In this document: in pieces, positions 1-11,560 of the stretch
Numbering within the stretch: the first letter of the stretch is position 1
Layout of the letters: each line of letters starts with the position of its first letter
Origin: Endomychus coccineus
Taxonomy: Eukaryota; Arthropoda; Insecta; Coleoptera; Endomychidae
Direction: 5' to 3'
Assembly: GCA_958510875.1 (NCBI GenBank)
Contig: OY294070.1
Location: forward strand, 40,724,012-40,788,011
Length of the DNA stretch: 64,000 nt
Translations under genes and position numbers: made by a program
The notes under the pieces: model-generated
Told to the model about the DNA's origin: nothing
Databases searched by the model: none
The model's input: only the letters and a program-made list of their open reading frames with translations

Positions 1-46
1 CGGCCTCGACTTTCCAGACCTGTGTATACGACCGTGGGCTAGACTA
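1..46. mobile_element. Right end of an inverted-repeat (MITE-like) element, cut by the window edge
   Basis: The first 46 bases are the same as 25469-25514, the right terminal part of a small inverted-repeat element that is complete at 25207-25514. The preceding tandem unit therefore probably ended, outside the window, with the same element. Confidence 0.6.
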
Positions 47-59
47 CCAATTGAAAGTA

Positions 60-327
60 GATACTGTACATTTATTTTATCTTATAGTACAGATTTACGA
101 TATTAAAAATTCTCAATCATTGTATAATCGAGCTTCTATCTAAAATAAAAAATCATCAGGATTTGATGAAATTTCTTCTAAACTCTTAAAAATAATTCCA
201 CATATTATCGTTCCTCCTTTGATTCGCATGATAAACTTATCCTTGGAAACAGGTACCTTTCCAGATATGTTCAAATTAGCAATCATCTTCGCTTTACACA
301 ACATAATTACGGATTTCAATGATATTT
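60..327 (+). pseudogene. Non-LTR retrotransposon family B, RT fragment (5' part, unit 1)
   Basis: The conceptual plus-strand translation contains an RT N-terminal region (SSGFDEISSKLLK, then a run ending TGTFPDMFKLAIIF) typical of Jockey/CR1-like non-LTR elements. The same sequence lies at 32750-32930, where it runs on into an HKKGN...NYRQISPL motif. Here about 85 bp of that motif are deleted and the element is then interrupted by family A at about 328. The remainder resumes at 2873-3003. It has no intact reading frame and is a fossil. Confidence 0.7.
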
Positions 328-2872
328 ATTTATTTAAGTTTATTGATGCCAAATAACATAGTTTTTGCACAGGTCAGAGTATTTAAGAAATATAGATAGC
401 ACTAAAATTAACTTCAATTAACAAATACATATTCAAAATTTAACAGTATATAAAAATTCAAATTATAAAAAGTTACATTGAGATAATTTTGAGATCTAGA
501 AATTCTTGAATTGAATAGAAAGCGTTAAACATTAGAAAATTTTTGATGGTGATTTTAAATCTTTTCTGATATAAAAAGGACATTTATTAAAAAATTTGAA
601 ACATAGTACATTATGACCAGTTTTTGACTTGCTCAGCCGATGAAATTGGGTATGAACATCCATTTTACCACGAGTATCGTGGTCGTGGACGTCAGAATTT
701 AATACATCACCAGCAAGAAAAGCATGGTGCGCATATAAGAGACATTCTAGAATGAACAGACTTGGAAAGGTTTAAAATTTTAAAATCTTTGTATGTACTT
801 TTGACACATTCACGATAGCGTTTACCTCCTAGGATTCTGATACCTTGTCTTTGAAGACTGAAAATTCTATCAGCTTCGGAGCAGTTACCCCATAAGATTA
901 GACCATATCTAACATGCGATTCCAAACTTGCGAAGTAGGTAGAACGTAATACGTGAGTGGATAGTGAATTTGACAGGTTTCTTAAGACAAAAAGGTTTCT
1001 TTTAAGTTTCCCAGCTAGCTAATCGACATGCATCTTCCAGGACAGAGAAACATCCACAAAAAGACCCAGAAACTTGGTGTGAGCATTTTTATCTTGATTA
1101 AAAGTATGGTTTTTTAAGGTAAATAAAAGTTTTACAGTTTTACCTTGATTAATGGCCAGTTTGTTAGCAGAACACCACTCGAGGGCTCTCGACTCTATCT
1201 CCTCACCCAAAGCCACTACGCAATCATAATCAGCATGGGAAACAGAGATAGTATTGTCATCTGCGAAGAGTTCAATAATCGCACCCGGTAGGTAATCGGG
1301 GAGATAATAAACACGAGAAACAATAAGGGTCCCAAAATCGGACCCTGGGGAACCCCTACGTCAATCAATGACCTCTGCGAACACCCACCGCCCGCAAAAT
1401 AGTCATAAAACGGTTTGACAAATACGATGTAATAAGCAGAAGACTGTTTTCACTGAAACCATACTCCCTCAGCTTACCCAGCAGAATCGGGCGGGAGACA
1501 CAGTCGAAAGCCTTCGTCAGATCTAGAAAAAGTGACAATGAATGAAGTCCTTTCTCGAAGCAATGTAAAGTCGATTGAATGAAATGCAGAATGGCGTCGA
1601 TTGTGCTTTTGTTTTTTCTGAACCCAAATTGGAAACTCGAAAGAAGTAGTTTGGATTCAAAAAATTCTAGCATTTGAGAGCACATAACCTTTTCAAGAAC
1701 TTTCGAAAAAACGGGAAGAAGTGAAATGGGTCGATAATTTTCGGCTTGGTTAACATCTCCCTTTTTGTATAATGGAATGACTTTGGAAATTTTAAGACAT
1801 TCAGGAAAAATACCGCGCTTCAGGCACATATTTACCAATTTGGTCAATGGACTAATTAAATTATTCATATTTCTTTTCAAAAGAAGACCGTAAATATCAG
1901 TTGCCCTACTATTTTTTATGGATACAATTGCTTGTCTCACCGTAAATTGGGAAACTTCTGAAAAAGAAAATGATAGATCTTTTGATACTAGCTTGCAGAA
2001 AACATCCTTGAAATCTTTATTCAAAGGGGGGTTGCTGGCTATTATTTTTTGTGGAATGGAACTAAAATATTGTCTAAAAGTATTTGCAGAAATGCTATGT
2101 TTAGGCTTATCCTTATTTTGAGATTTCTTTTTAATTAAAGACCACATAGTCTTTTGTTTTGTTTTTTGAATTTAAAATTACCCTGTCATTTGCTTGAATT
2201 TTCGCTGATTTAAGAGCTAAATTGTATTCTAGCCGAAGTTTATTACGGGTGTTTTTTAAGGCGTCTGTTTTATAGAAATTAAACATAGAATGTACAAGTT
2301 CTAGATGATTACGCATGTTTTTTAGATCACCATTGAACCACTTAATGCCTGAATTGCAGGATTTACCTTTTATGACCTTTTCAGGGAATGATATAAGGTA
2401 AGTATCTACAACGTTCTGTTGAAATTCTTCAAAAGAATTCTCAATATCATTAACATTGTTCAGAAAGTTCCATGAAAGTTTTCCTAAAATATCATACATC
2501 ACATCAAATCCATGAGCAGTCAATGGCCTACATTTGAAACTGGAGGTGGCTGTGTTCTTGCCCGGAAGATGTGTACAAACCTCTTGGGTGTCATGGTCAG
2601 AAAAGATGGTACTTACCACTCTTGCACTGCCGATGAGCTCAAAATTAATAAAAATGTTATCGAGGCAGTTGGAGCCTCTGGTGGGCTCAAAGATTAACTG
2701 CTTAAGGCCAAATGTGTTGAGCAAGTCACAAAAGGTCCGCGTATTTTTGTCCGGATCGAGAAAGGGTAAGTTAAAATCACCGCAACATATTATTTTATCA
2801 ATATTTTTTAAAGATGGAGAGTACATGATCTACTGTATTATAAAAAAGTTCAAAATCCCCGTTTGGCGATAA
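328..2872 (-). pseudogene. Non-LTR retrotransposon family A (endonuclease + RT), unit 1 copy
   Basis: Minus-strand ORFs at 2131-2826 and 1365-2147, plus fragments at 1019-1216 and 707-925, are successive pieces of one ORF2. The 5' piece has apurinic endonuclease motifs (CCGDFNLPFLD, then FSDHD). The RT piece has PLYKKGD, ENYRPISLLPVFSK, FGFRKNKSTIDA and FLDLTKAFD. The GVPQG/FADD region is frame-broken in this copy, and the C-terminal segment is split by stops. The element sits inside family B; a GATA found on both sides and in the empty site at about 33027 is a plausible short target duplication. The 3' end is at the low-coordinate side, with an A/T-rich tail. It is dead by frameshifts. Confidence 0.85.
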
Positions 2873-3003
2873 ATATAATACGAGCCAACATGGCTTTAGG
2901 AAAAATAAGTCAGTGGAAACTGCCACAAATCAACTCATGGAATATGTTTACATGGAACTTGACAGAGGCAATTACGTCGTCTCCCTCCTCGTTCACCTAA
3001 CGA
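2873..3003 (+). pseudogene. Non-LTR family B, RT fragment (3' part, unit 1)
   Basis: The sequence continues family B after the family A insertion (conceptual MEYVYMELDRGNYVVSLL, corresponding to 33084-33165 of the longer copy). It stops abruptly where the INTS2-like fragment begins, so this is a deletion or duplication breakpoint. Confidence 0.65.
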
Positions 3004-3034
3004 AATACTTAATCGTCAAGTCATATCACTTCTT

Positions 3035-3391
3035 TCATATTCCAAAGCCATACTGGTATTTGATAAATTTCCCAATAAGTATAGAATCGTTTAAAAGTGT
3101 ATTCCCTTTCTGCCTCAGAAGTTGTTCCTTTTTAATTTCTAGTTTATGAAAATCTATCGACAGTCATGCTACAATCGAATTTACTAGTTCCATACCAGAA
3201 ACTATAGCAAGTATGTCTATTTTCATATTTGTACATTTTTTTGGTGTATCAAGTGGTGATATCAAACCCATTCTTACGAGACATGGGAGGACTGGACGTA
3301 TTTCCTGTTCCGAACATTGTGATAGTTCACACATATACACATTTTGTATGGCTCGGAAAACTTTAGAATCTATTCCCTTCCGGAAAGTCAT
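3035..3391 (-). pseudogene. INTS2: INTS2-like N-terminal fragment (Integrator complex subunit 2), unit 1
   Basis: A minus-strand reading frame contains IRPVLPCLVRMGLISPLD, an acidic/hydrophobic stretch and SGMELVNSIVA. An in-frame TGA follows, and then LSIDFHKLEIKKEQLLRQK in the same frame. This order of motifs matches what I recall of the N-terminal region of Integrator subunit 2, part of the snRNA 3'-end processing and transcription-attenuation complex. Only about 115 codons are present; the full protein has more than 1000. The TGA and the truncation at the family B junction make it non-functional. It faces away from the TMED copy at 4340, suggesting the ancestral locus had INTS2 and TMED head to head. 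Identification is from recalled motifs, so moderately sure. Confidence 0.55.
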
Positions 3392-4339
3392 TTTGAGCTT
3401 GTATTGAAAGTATTATTTATTTGATTGAAGGCGACTAATAGCTAACACAACGAGATCTAGTATAGACCTCGTTGAGCTAACATCAATCATTAGCGGCTTC
3501 ATACTCATACGTACAATAATGAAGTTAATTTGAGGTTACAAAAATAATAAATAAGAATATCTCAGACACCACAGAACATGATCTGTGGTTACTCTTAAAT
3601 GTTGTCAAATAAAATAGATTTTGAGTGCTGTTCAATTGTTCAATATTGCCAAAGAGCAAAGGTCCATCAGTGATGCCAATTTTGGAGTAATTACTGCATT
3701 TACAAGTATTTTCATTTTTAAAAGTGCAGTAATGGCATGTTGTGAGGAAGTTGCAGATTTATTTGTTTTGTAAGGAAAAAAGTATTTTCTCCAATTCTGA
3801 TGTTTTTGCCAGAGTTACTACTTATTGTTATTTGTTGTTTTCGTTGATATAGTGCACATTTTTAAATTGTAATATGCAACATAATGAGTGATCTACCTGC
3901 CTTCAATATAATTTATTTTTTAACTTTGGATTATATTGTCATCTGAACTCAGACATTTTATATTTTCTTTTGTTTTTCGATAGAATATCCATTTCATTTT
4001 TTACTTTCATTCTGGAATTCATTAGTCCGATCACCTAACATCGCGGTTTTCACAGGTATTGGCGACGGACAAATTGGGGCACATCACGGCGGCGGAGCCG
4101 ACGTCTTTACGGTTTCTACGGTTATTACCTGATGTGCGACAAAACTCGCGGACAACAGCTAGTAAGATTAAGATGTACGGCGTGCCACGGTGTAGTACAC
4201 CTCACACTTTCATATTCTCTTTCTGTGTTTCTGTCTCTTTTCTCTATTGTCAGTGTCACAGAATCTGGGGTAGAGTAGAGGTGTAGAGGTTAAGTGGCCA
4301 CCAACATTTTTCGCATAGTTAAATTAAAATAGTATCAAA
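3392..4339. promoter_or_regulatory. Head-to-head intergenic region upstream of TMED copy 1
   Basis: No coding signal is visible. A GC-rich patch at about 4060-4160, with CGGCGGCGGAGCCGACG and neighbouring CGs, stands out from the AT-rich surroundings and is shared with unit 2 (about 29527-29620). It is a plausible remnant of a shared promoter between the INTS2-like fragment and TMED. A short imperfect inverted repeat (GAGATCTAGTATAGACCTC) lies at about 3450-3472. Confidence 0.35.
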
Positions 4340-5037
4340 ATGTTGTTTAAAATTAACTACATCTGTTTTATATGTACAGTAGGCTTATACTTAGTAAGAC
4401 CCAGCTCGTCACGTTTTATCACTGTGGACGCTCACGCGGAAGAATGTTTCTTTGATAAAGTGGAAGCTGGAACAAAAATGGGTAAATATTGACAGTTACC
4501 TTTCGCATCATATTTGAATTTATGAATGAAAATGAAGCCTGAATTTATAAAGAATTTTCCAGGATTAACTTTTGATGTAACCGAAGGAGGATTTTTAGAT
4601 ATAAATCTCCGCATAGTTGGTCCTGACGGTAAGAATATTCATGAAGCTGAAAGAGAGACATCTGGAAAATATTCTTTTACCGCTAATACCCAGGGAGTTT
4701 ATACATATTGCTTTTCGAATAAAATGTCTACAATGACACCTAAAGTTGTTATGTTCAACATGGCAGTAGGTGAGCCACCAAGTCAAGATACTAAAACTAC
4801 AAATAAACTGGAAGATATGATCCGGGAATTTGGCGATTCCACAAATTAACTAAATAGCTTTCTAACTAACATGTTAACTGACTGCAAGTCAGAGACCGAC
4901 TTCATAGGAGCATTAATGAAAGTACAAATTTCAGAGTAGTGTTGTGGTCATTTTTTGAAGCACTCGTTTTGGTTGCCATGACGGTTGGTCAAGTATGTTA
5001 CCTGAAAAGATTTTTCGAAGTCAGGAGAGTTGTGTAA
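4340..5037 (+). pseudogene. TMED2: TMED2-like p24 cargo receptor, broken duplicate (unit 1)
   Basis: Exon 1 (4340-4481) and most of exon 2 (from 4563) match the intact gene at 29981-30722, including a normal intron 1 donor and acceptor. Two small deletions follow. One removes about 10 bp with the exon 2 donor. The other removes about 40 bp with the exon 3 acceptor and the first codons of exon 3. Exon 2 therefore reads through to a TAA at 4847-4849, giving a GOLD-domain protein with no transmembrane helix or C-terminal sorting tail. The exon 3 remnant (about 4887-5037) still encodes the membrane segment and the RRVV end. A poly(A) signal AATAAA survives at 5361-5366. It could be transcribed but would not make a p24 protein. 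Confidence 0.85.
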
Positions 5038-5745
5038 TATAAGAGCAATGAGAGTTTTAAACTCATTGATAAAGACAATTTTTGGGCAAATATTTGATAT
5101 TGGCGACTATCATTTGAAATTCTTCAATAAACTCTTGATTATTTTACATATGTTTAATAATTCTCATGAATAAGTTTCAAAATTAGGGAATTTTATAAAT
5201 TATTGAGTGATTTTGTATATAATATAAAATATTTGTAACTACTTTTCAAAAATTTATTTCCAATTAATTTAGTAAAATCTCAATTTATTTACTTGAATCT
5301 AAAGTGTAATATTTTATATTTATGTTGTGGAGATTGTTATATTAACACAACACTTTTTGTAATAAAGCAGTCCTAATGCGTTTATTTTCATTGCTTAAGT
5401 GTGCAAAATAAAGTGGAACAATCGTAATTTTTGCATACAGTTTAAACATGAAAAACATTTAGTCTGGAAGAATTAGAAGTGTTAGAAATTTAATCACTCC
5501 ATTGATGGCTAGATTAATTTTGTATGTCTAAAAGTACAATTTCTGATATGTTTATGAATTTAGTTCTACAATTAACATGTTTTTAAAAAAGTAACATACC
5601 TGGTGAAATTTATCCAATAACATTCAAATACATTTATTACTTACTGATTGTCAGAACAAAAATAAATTAGATAATGGTTTTATGACCGATATTGCTTATT
5701 GCATCAGTCAACAAATATAAAACTTGATAACCCAATAGTCTTCAA
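5038..5745. other. TMED copy 1 3' UTR and flank, no gene seen
   Basis: AT-rich sequence homologous to the 3' UTR and downstream flank of the intact TMED copy (30723-31415), with AATAAA at 5361-5366. No ORF, RNA gene or repeat structure of its own was found. Confidence 0.6.
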
Positions 5746-7063
5746 TAGAATAGAATAGAATAGAATAAGTTTATTGATGCCAAATAACATAGTTTTTGCA
5801 CAGGTCAGAGTATTTAAGAAATATAGATAGCACTAAAATTAACTACAATTAACAAACACATATTTAAAATTTAACAGTATATAAAATTTACATTATAAAA
5901 ATTACATTGAGATAATTGTGAGATCTAGAAATTCTTGAATTGAATAGAAAGCGTTAAACATTAGAAAATTTTTGATGGTGATTTTAAATCTTTTCCGATT
6001 CATATTTCTGATATCAAAAGGACATTTATTAAAGAATTTGAAACATAGTACATTATGACCAGATTTTGACTTGCTCAGCCGGTGAAATTGGGTATGAACA
6101 TCCATTTTACCACGAGTATCGTGGTCGTGGACGTCAGAATTTAATACAACATCACCAGCAAGGAAAGCATAGTGCGCATATAAGAGACATTCTAGAATGA
6201 ACAGACTTGGAAGGGTTAAAATTTTTAAATCTTTGTATGTACTTTTGACACATTCACGATAGCGTTTACCTCCTAGGATTCTGATACCTTGTCTTTGAAG
6301 ACTGAAAATTCTATCAGCTTCGGAGCAGTTACCCCATAAGATTAGACCATATCTAACATGCGATTCCAAACTTGCGAAGTAGGTAGAACGTAATACGTGA
6401 GTGGATAGTGAATTAGACAGGTTTCTTAAGACAAAAAGGTTTCTTTTAAGTTTCCCAGCCAGCTGATCGACATGCATCGTCCAGGACAGAGAAACATCCA
6501 CAAAAAGACCCAGAAACTTGGTGTGAGCATTTTTATCTTGATTAAAAGTATGGTTTTTTAAGGTAAATAAAAGTTTTACAGTTTTATCTTGATTAATGGC
6601 CAGTTTGTTAGCAGAAAACCACTCTAGGGCTCTCGACTCTACCTCCTCACCCAAAGCCACTACGCAATCAGAATCAGCATGGGAAACAGAGATGGTATTG
6701 TCATCTGCGAAGAGTTCAATAATCGCACCCGGTAGGTAATCGGGGAGATCATTAATAAACACGAGAAACAATAAGGGTCCCAAAATTGGACCCTGGGGAA
6801 CCCCTATGTCAATCAATGACCTCTCCGAACAACCACCGCCCGCAAAAATCGTCATAAAACGGTTTGACAAATACGATTTCATAAACAGAAGGCTGTTTTC
6901 ACTGAAACCATACTCCCTCAGCTTGCCCAGCAGAATCGGGTGGGAGACACAGTCGAAAGCCTTCGTCAGATCTAGAAAAAGTGACAATGAATGAAGTCCT
7001 TTCTCGAAGCAATGTAAAGTCGATTGAATGAAATGTAGAATGGCGTCGATTGTGCTTTTGTTT
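5746..7063 (-). pseudogene. Non-LTR family A, younger copy, 3' half (split by the palindromic element)
   Basis: A 361-codon minus-strand ORF (5902-6987) covers the RT core from FLDLTKAFDCVS through GVPQGPILGPLLF and ELFADDN to the thumb and C-terminal end. None of the stops and frameshifts seen in the copies at 328-2872 and 25796-28340 are present, so this is a younger insertion. The 3' end has short TAGAA-type repeats (5745-5766). The upstream part reappears at 23501-23692, beyond the palindromic element, and stops there at a 5' truncation. The flanking sequence matches the uninterrupted site at about 31417. Confidence 0.85.
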
Positions 7064-7113
7064 GTAGATTAAGTGGACGAGTTCTACGCCAGGAAATGAC
7101 TCATCGACCGGAT

Positions 7114-7127
7114 GTTGCGCGCGCAAC
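7114..7127. promoter_or_regulatory. Perfect 14-bp palindrome near the element end
   Basis: GTTGCGCGCGCAAC lies 50 bp inside the left terminus and is mirrored at 23437-23450. Its CG content is unusual for this AT-rich region. It could be a binding site for a recombinase or replication protein; this is inference from position only. Confidence 0.5.
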
Positions 7128-7480
7128 TTCGGATGTAACGTTACTAACCCGCGAAATTCAAACGTGTCCATAGAGCTTACGATGATCACCGAACTTCCAA
7201 CCATAGAGGTCTAGGTCATAGAATGTGAGGTTGGTTGTATGTAACGTTACTAACCCGCGAAATTCAAACGTGTCCATAGAGCTTACGATGATCACCGAAC
7301 TTCCGACCATAGAGGTCTGGATGTGAGGTTAGTTGTATGGAACGTTACTAACCCGCGAAATTCAAACGTGTCCATAGAGCTTACGATGATTATAGAACTT
7401 TCTACAATAGAGGTCTGGATGTGAAGTTAGTTGGATGTGACGTCATCGACCCGCCAAATTCAAACGTAGAGGTGTTTTGG
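7128..7480. repeat. Subterminal tandem repeats of about 107 bp (left arm)
   Basis: About three and a half copies of a unit containing GTAACGTTACTAACCCGCG, TCAAACGTGTCCATAGAGC and an ATAGAGGTCTGGATGTGAGG-like segment. The mirror array is at 23084-23436. Similar subterminal iterations are common in DNA transposons as transposase binding sites. No coding signal. Confidence 0.8.
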
Positions 7481-9850
7481 TGATGTTTATCATGGCCGAC
7501 GTTGGAAGCGAATGTCAGAAGAATAAACGTCAAAACCACAATATGACTGATGTTGTAGCTACATCGCAGCCATCTTCTGATGAACTATCATACTTAAATG
7601 TCAATGTCAGACCAGTTAACTTCAAACGACTACATCTATGAATGAACCGATCAACCGTCATGCATACCTGTCAACGTCAGAAATGTTAACGTCAAGGGAC
7701 GACATCTATGAGGTCACAATTCAAAATATGACTGATGTTATAGCTACATCACCGCCATCTCTTAATGAACCGATGAACTATCATACTTCAATGTCAATGT
7801 CAGAACAGTTAACTTCAAATGACTACATCTATGAATGAACCGATCAACCGTCATGCGTACCTGTCAACGTCAAAGGACGACATCTATGAGGTTAATGTTT
7901 TTGCGCGGGAAATTTATGAACCGATGAACTATCATAGCTGGATGTCAATGTCAGAACAGTTAACGTCAAAGGACGACATCTATGAGACTCCAATTCAAAA
8001 TGTTACCGATGTTGTAGCCTATATCGCCATCTATCACTAAACCGATGAACTATCATAGCTGAATGTCAATGTCAGAACAGTTAACGTCAAAGGACGACAT
8101 CTATGAGGTATCTTGTTAATGTTTTTGCGCGGGAAATTTATGAACCGATGAACTATCATGGCTGGATGTCAATGTCATAACAGTTAACGTCAAAGGACGA
8201 CATCTATGAGACTCCAATTCAAAATGTTACCGATGTTGTAGCCTATATCGCCATCTAATAATAAACCGATGAACTATCATAGATGAATGTCACTGTCAGA
8301 ACAGTTAACGTCAAAGGACGACATTTATGAGGTATTTTGTTAATGTTTTTGAGCGTGAAGTTTCATCTCAATTCAAAAAACGATATATTAATGAACTTTC
8401 ATAGCTTGATGTCCATGTCAGAACAGCTAACGCCAAAGGACGACATCTATGAGGTGTTTTGCTGATGTTTGCGCGAGGAATTTCAAAAATTTGACTCATG
8501 TTGTAGCTATACTGTCATTTATTATTGAACCACACCGTAATTCCAGAAATAATGAACTTTTTAACCTACAAATTTCCTCAACGTTAAATGATTACAATGG
8601 GACTCACTCATTAGGTAAACTATGAAATTCGGTGTCATGGCGGCTATCGCGGGAATTTCAAACGAGGTGTCTGTTACGTAGATCTTCAAGGAGGTGTCAT
8701 GGCGTCTGTCACGTGAACTGTCATGGCGGTTATCGCGGGAATTTAAAACGAGGTGTCTGTTACGTGGATCTTCAACGAGATGTTGTGGCGTCTGTCACGT
8801 GAACTGTCATGACAGCTAACGCGGGAATTTCAAACAATGTGTCTGTTTCGTGAATCTTCAACGAGGTGTCGTGGCGTATTTCACGTGGGTCTTAAACAGA
8901 ATAGAACTTTTTCTAGAACCTAAATTACACAAAACAATACCAAATTGAGAGGTGTAATAGCTACAGCTGCAGCACTATCAACCGTCATGCATACCTGTAA
9001 ACGTCAGAAATGTTAACGTCAAAAGACGACATCTATGAGGTACTTATGTAATGTTTGCGTGGGAAATTTATGAATCGATGACTATCATGGCTGGATGTCA
9101 ATGTTAGAACAGTTAACGTCAAAGGATGACATCTATGAGACTCCAATTCAAAATATTACTGATGTTGTAGCTATATCGCCATCTTTTAATAAACCGATGA
9201 ACTATCACACCTGAATGTCAATGTTAGAACAGTTAACGTCAAAGGACGACATCTATGAGATATTTTGTTAATGTTTTTGCGCGGGAAGTCCCATCTCAAT
9301 TCAAAATATGATCTATTAGTGAACCGGTGAACTATCATGACTGGATGTCAATCTCAGAACAGTTAACGTCAAAGGACAACATCTATGAGACCCCAATTCA
9401 AAATATTACTATATCGCCATCTATTGATAAACCGATGAACTATCACAACTGAATGTCAATGTCAGAACAGTTAACGTCAAAGGACGATATCTATGAGGTA
9501 TTTTGTTAAAGTTTTTGCGTGGGAAGTTGCATCTCGATTCAAAATATGATCTATTAATGAACCGATGAACTGTCATAGCTGAATGTCAATGTCAGAACAG
9601 TAAACGTAAGAGGACGACATCTATGAGACCCAAATTCAAAATATTACTGATTCTGTAGATATATCACCATCTATTATTAAACCGATGAACTATCATAGTT
9701 AAATATCAATTTCGGAACAGCTAACGTCAAGGACCACATCTATGAGGTGTTTTGGTAACGTTTTGTCTGGAAATCACTCTCAAAATTAAAAATTGTCACT
9801 TATGTTGTAGCTATGTGGTCGTTCATTAATACCACACCCTAATCTCAAGA
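7481..9850. repeat. Degenerate tandem array with GTTAACGTCAAAGGACGAC core (left arm)
   Basis: Irregular repeats of about 105-125 bp share a core GTTAACGTCAAAGGACGAC followed by ATCTATGAG. Nearby parts contain AACCGATGAACTATCAT and GCGCGGGAAATTTATGA. One stretch near 7488 could start an ORF (ATGGCCGACG...), and several units read as NEP(I/M)N-H-S-S-LTS-DDIYE-like peptides, so the array may be a decayed repetitive coding region. A sub-block at 8630-8890 has a different unit with TCACGTG and CGCGGGAATTTCAAACGA. The mirror is 20714-23083. Confidence 0.75.
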
Positions 9851-10445
9851 TAATGAACCAGCAAAATAACCTAGAAATGTCTACTTACATATATGAAGTG
9901 TTTACACCAAAAGCACATTAAGTATTAAGTATTCATTTCTACATGCACCTGCGTCATCACATTCACTTTATACTGATTATGAGAACGACAACACTCGTAC
10001 AATTAGAGGAATTCATTAAGTAAACAAATAACAATGAGTGAATCATTTTTTTTTACTACACACAATCTGGTGAATTTCGTTTAGGATTGAATGCGAAAAT
10101 ATTAAATTTGATTGTACATATCGATAGTTTGATTAAAATTCTAATAATGCATCCCAAACGTTATTTCGTTTATATTGGTTCACACAACATTTGAACGCGT
10201 ATATTGTTCAAGTGCTTGGAATTGAAAATTCGAATTTTTGGAGCTTAAGTAATAAGAAATCTAAGGTATGGTGTTTATACTAGCGTGTGTATTGAAATCA
10301 AACTTTTGAGAATATCAATGAAATCATACAATTCCAGCAGCCCGAAGGTTCGTTTGCAATTTTACGAATGATGATGAACGATAAAAATGAATATTTTAAC
10401 TTTTCTTTATAACTTAGGTATTGACGTGACGTATAAAACTCAGAA
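9851..10445. other. Arm segment with no recognised feature
   Basis: AT-rich non-repetitive sequence between the array and the protease region. I see no credible ORF on either strand, apart from possible short decayed coding around 10330-10400 on the minus strand. Mirrored at 20120-20713. Confidence 0.4.
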
Positions 10446-10487
10446 TAATTCGGAACGATTGATTTTTATTGTTATCCACGATTATCA
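10446..10487 (+). promoter_or_regulatory. Recurrent motif AACGATTGATTTTTATYG (left arm, upstream of protease)
   Basis: The motif AACGATTGATTTTTATTG followed by TTATCCACGATT recurs at 12862-12911 (minus), in the loop at about 16642-16676 (minus) and in the mirror arm (17654-17703, 20078-20119). Around this copy the similarity with the loop copy extends for about 150 bp. The positions next to genes suggest a shared promoter or replication element, but no function can be shown. Confidence 0.5.
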
Positions 10488-10754
10488 ACCTATATCTAAA
10501 TCAGTTCGAGATGCAGACTTTTCAATTTATCGATATTTCGAAAGCCCACTTATACTGAACTAAGAATTTACAATACTTCAAACTATCCATTTCGCTTAAA
10601 ATATACATAGCAGTATATTATAGAAACTTTGTTAAAGATCACATAAAAATCGAATGATTCGAGATGTAGACTCATGAGCTCTAGAAGCCTTAGGATCAGT
10701 TGCAAGAGGTGCAAGTGCTATCGAAAATACGGTGGTTAACCAGCTAAAAACAAC

Positions 10755-10969
10755 GGAACACATTGGGTAGCGTTCAGAAAAAAATCGATAACGATGTGGA
10801 ATATTTTGATTGTTTTGGAAATTTGAAGCCACCAAAGGAACTCGTTCGATATTTGGGTGGGAACGTTAGGATTTTCTACAATAACAACACCTATCAGAAC
10901 TATAATCAAGTGATATGTGAACAGTTGTGCGTGAACTTTCTCACCGAAATTGTCGAAAGTATCAATTAA
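10755..10969 (+). pseudogene. Adenain-like cysteine protease remnant (Polinton PRO), left arm
   Basis: One frame carries GTHWVAF (10755-10775, the catalytic His). A one-base shift later the next frame carries DVEYFDCFGNLKPPKELV (acidic catalytic residue), and then VICEQLCVNFL with the catalytic Cys position. This motif order is that of the adenovirus-type maturation protease found in Polintons/Mavericks and adintoviruses, where it processes capsid proteins. The usual Cys-Gly is Cys-Glu here, and the frame is broken between the His and the acidic residue, so it is inactive. The upstream frame is closed by a stop 18 bp before GTHW, so the N-terminus is missing. The right arm has the same frameshift. 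Confidence 0.75.
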
Positions 10970-11013
10970 ACCTTAGTCAGTCTATATCGAAACATCAAGC
11001 GAATCGCATCATC

Positions 11014-11473
11014 ATGAGAATCGCATTAGTTGACATTCAGGGGTTCTTCATTGACGATGCCTTCCATTCAAAAGAAATGTGTATACAAATTGGATTCAAA
11101 CGTCATTATTCCTTATTCAAACCGCACACATCTTATTCATCGCTGAATGCAAAGGAGCGAAAGTCCGTATGGTATTTACAAAAGTCTTATCATGGACTCG
11201 ATTATGCATCTGGAAATGTGGATTAATAAATAATATTCTTAAATCGATTCAACTATGTGCAGTCGACTATATTTATGTTCGTGGTCAGCAAAAAGCAGAG
11301 TTTTTGAGAAGGAAGTGTATAGAATTGGATATTTTCCCACACATCGTAGATGTTCACAGTTTCGATGGTACTAAATGTGAAACGGGGAAATTCGAGCAAA
11401 CAATTTGACCTGTCTGAATCATCGTAATGACGGTGGTAAATACATGTGTGCAGTTCAACATGTGGATAAATGA
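11014..11473 (+). pseudogene. RNase H-like (DIQGFF-type) protein remnant, left arm
   Basis: Begins with ATG and MRIALVDIQGFFIDDAFH, continues through KEMCIQIGF and SYHGLDYASGNVD to a stop. A second frame resumes with YIYVRGQQKAEFL and PHIVDVHSFD, and a third with CLNHRNDGGKYMCAVQHV. I recall this order (VDIQGF, then VYVKGxQKAxFL, then CLNH) from RNase H-fold exonuclease-like proteins that are repetitive in insect genomes and travel with Maverick-like elements. Two frame changes make it a pseudogene. It lies 45 bp downstream of the protease remnant in the same direction. The recalled association is moderately certain. Confidence 0.6.
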
Positions 11474-11560
11474 CAGCAGTGGTTTCTGAATGTAATACTA
11501 CCTAAATTATATGTATTTTCTGAAATAAATATTATTATTACACCTATCTCCTTTATATAA

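Noticed and set aside
7481..9850. CRISPR-like repeat array
   Set aside because: The spacing is irregular, the spacers are themselves repeats, and the context is a eukaryotic mobile element.
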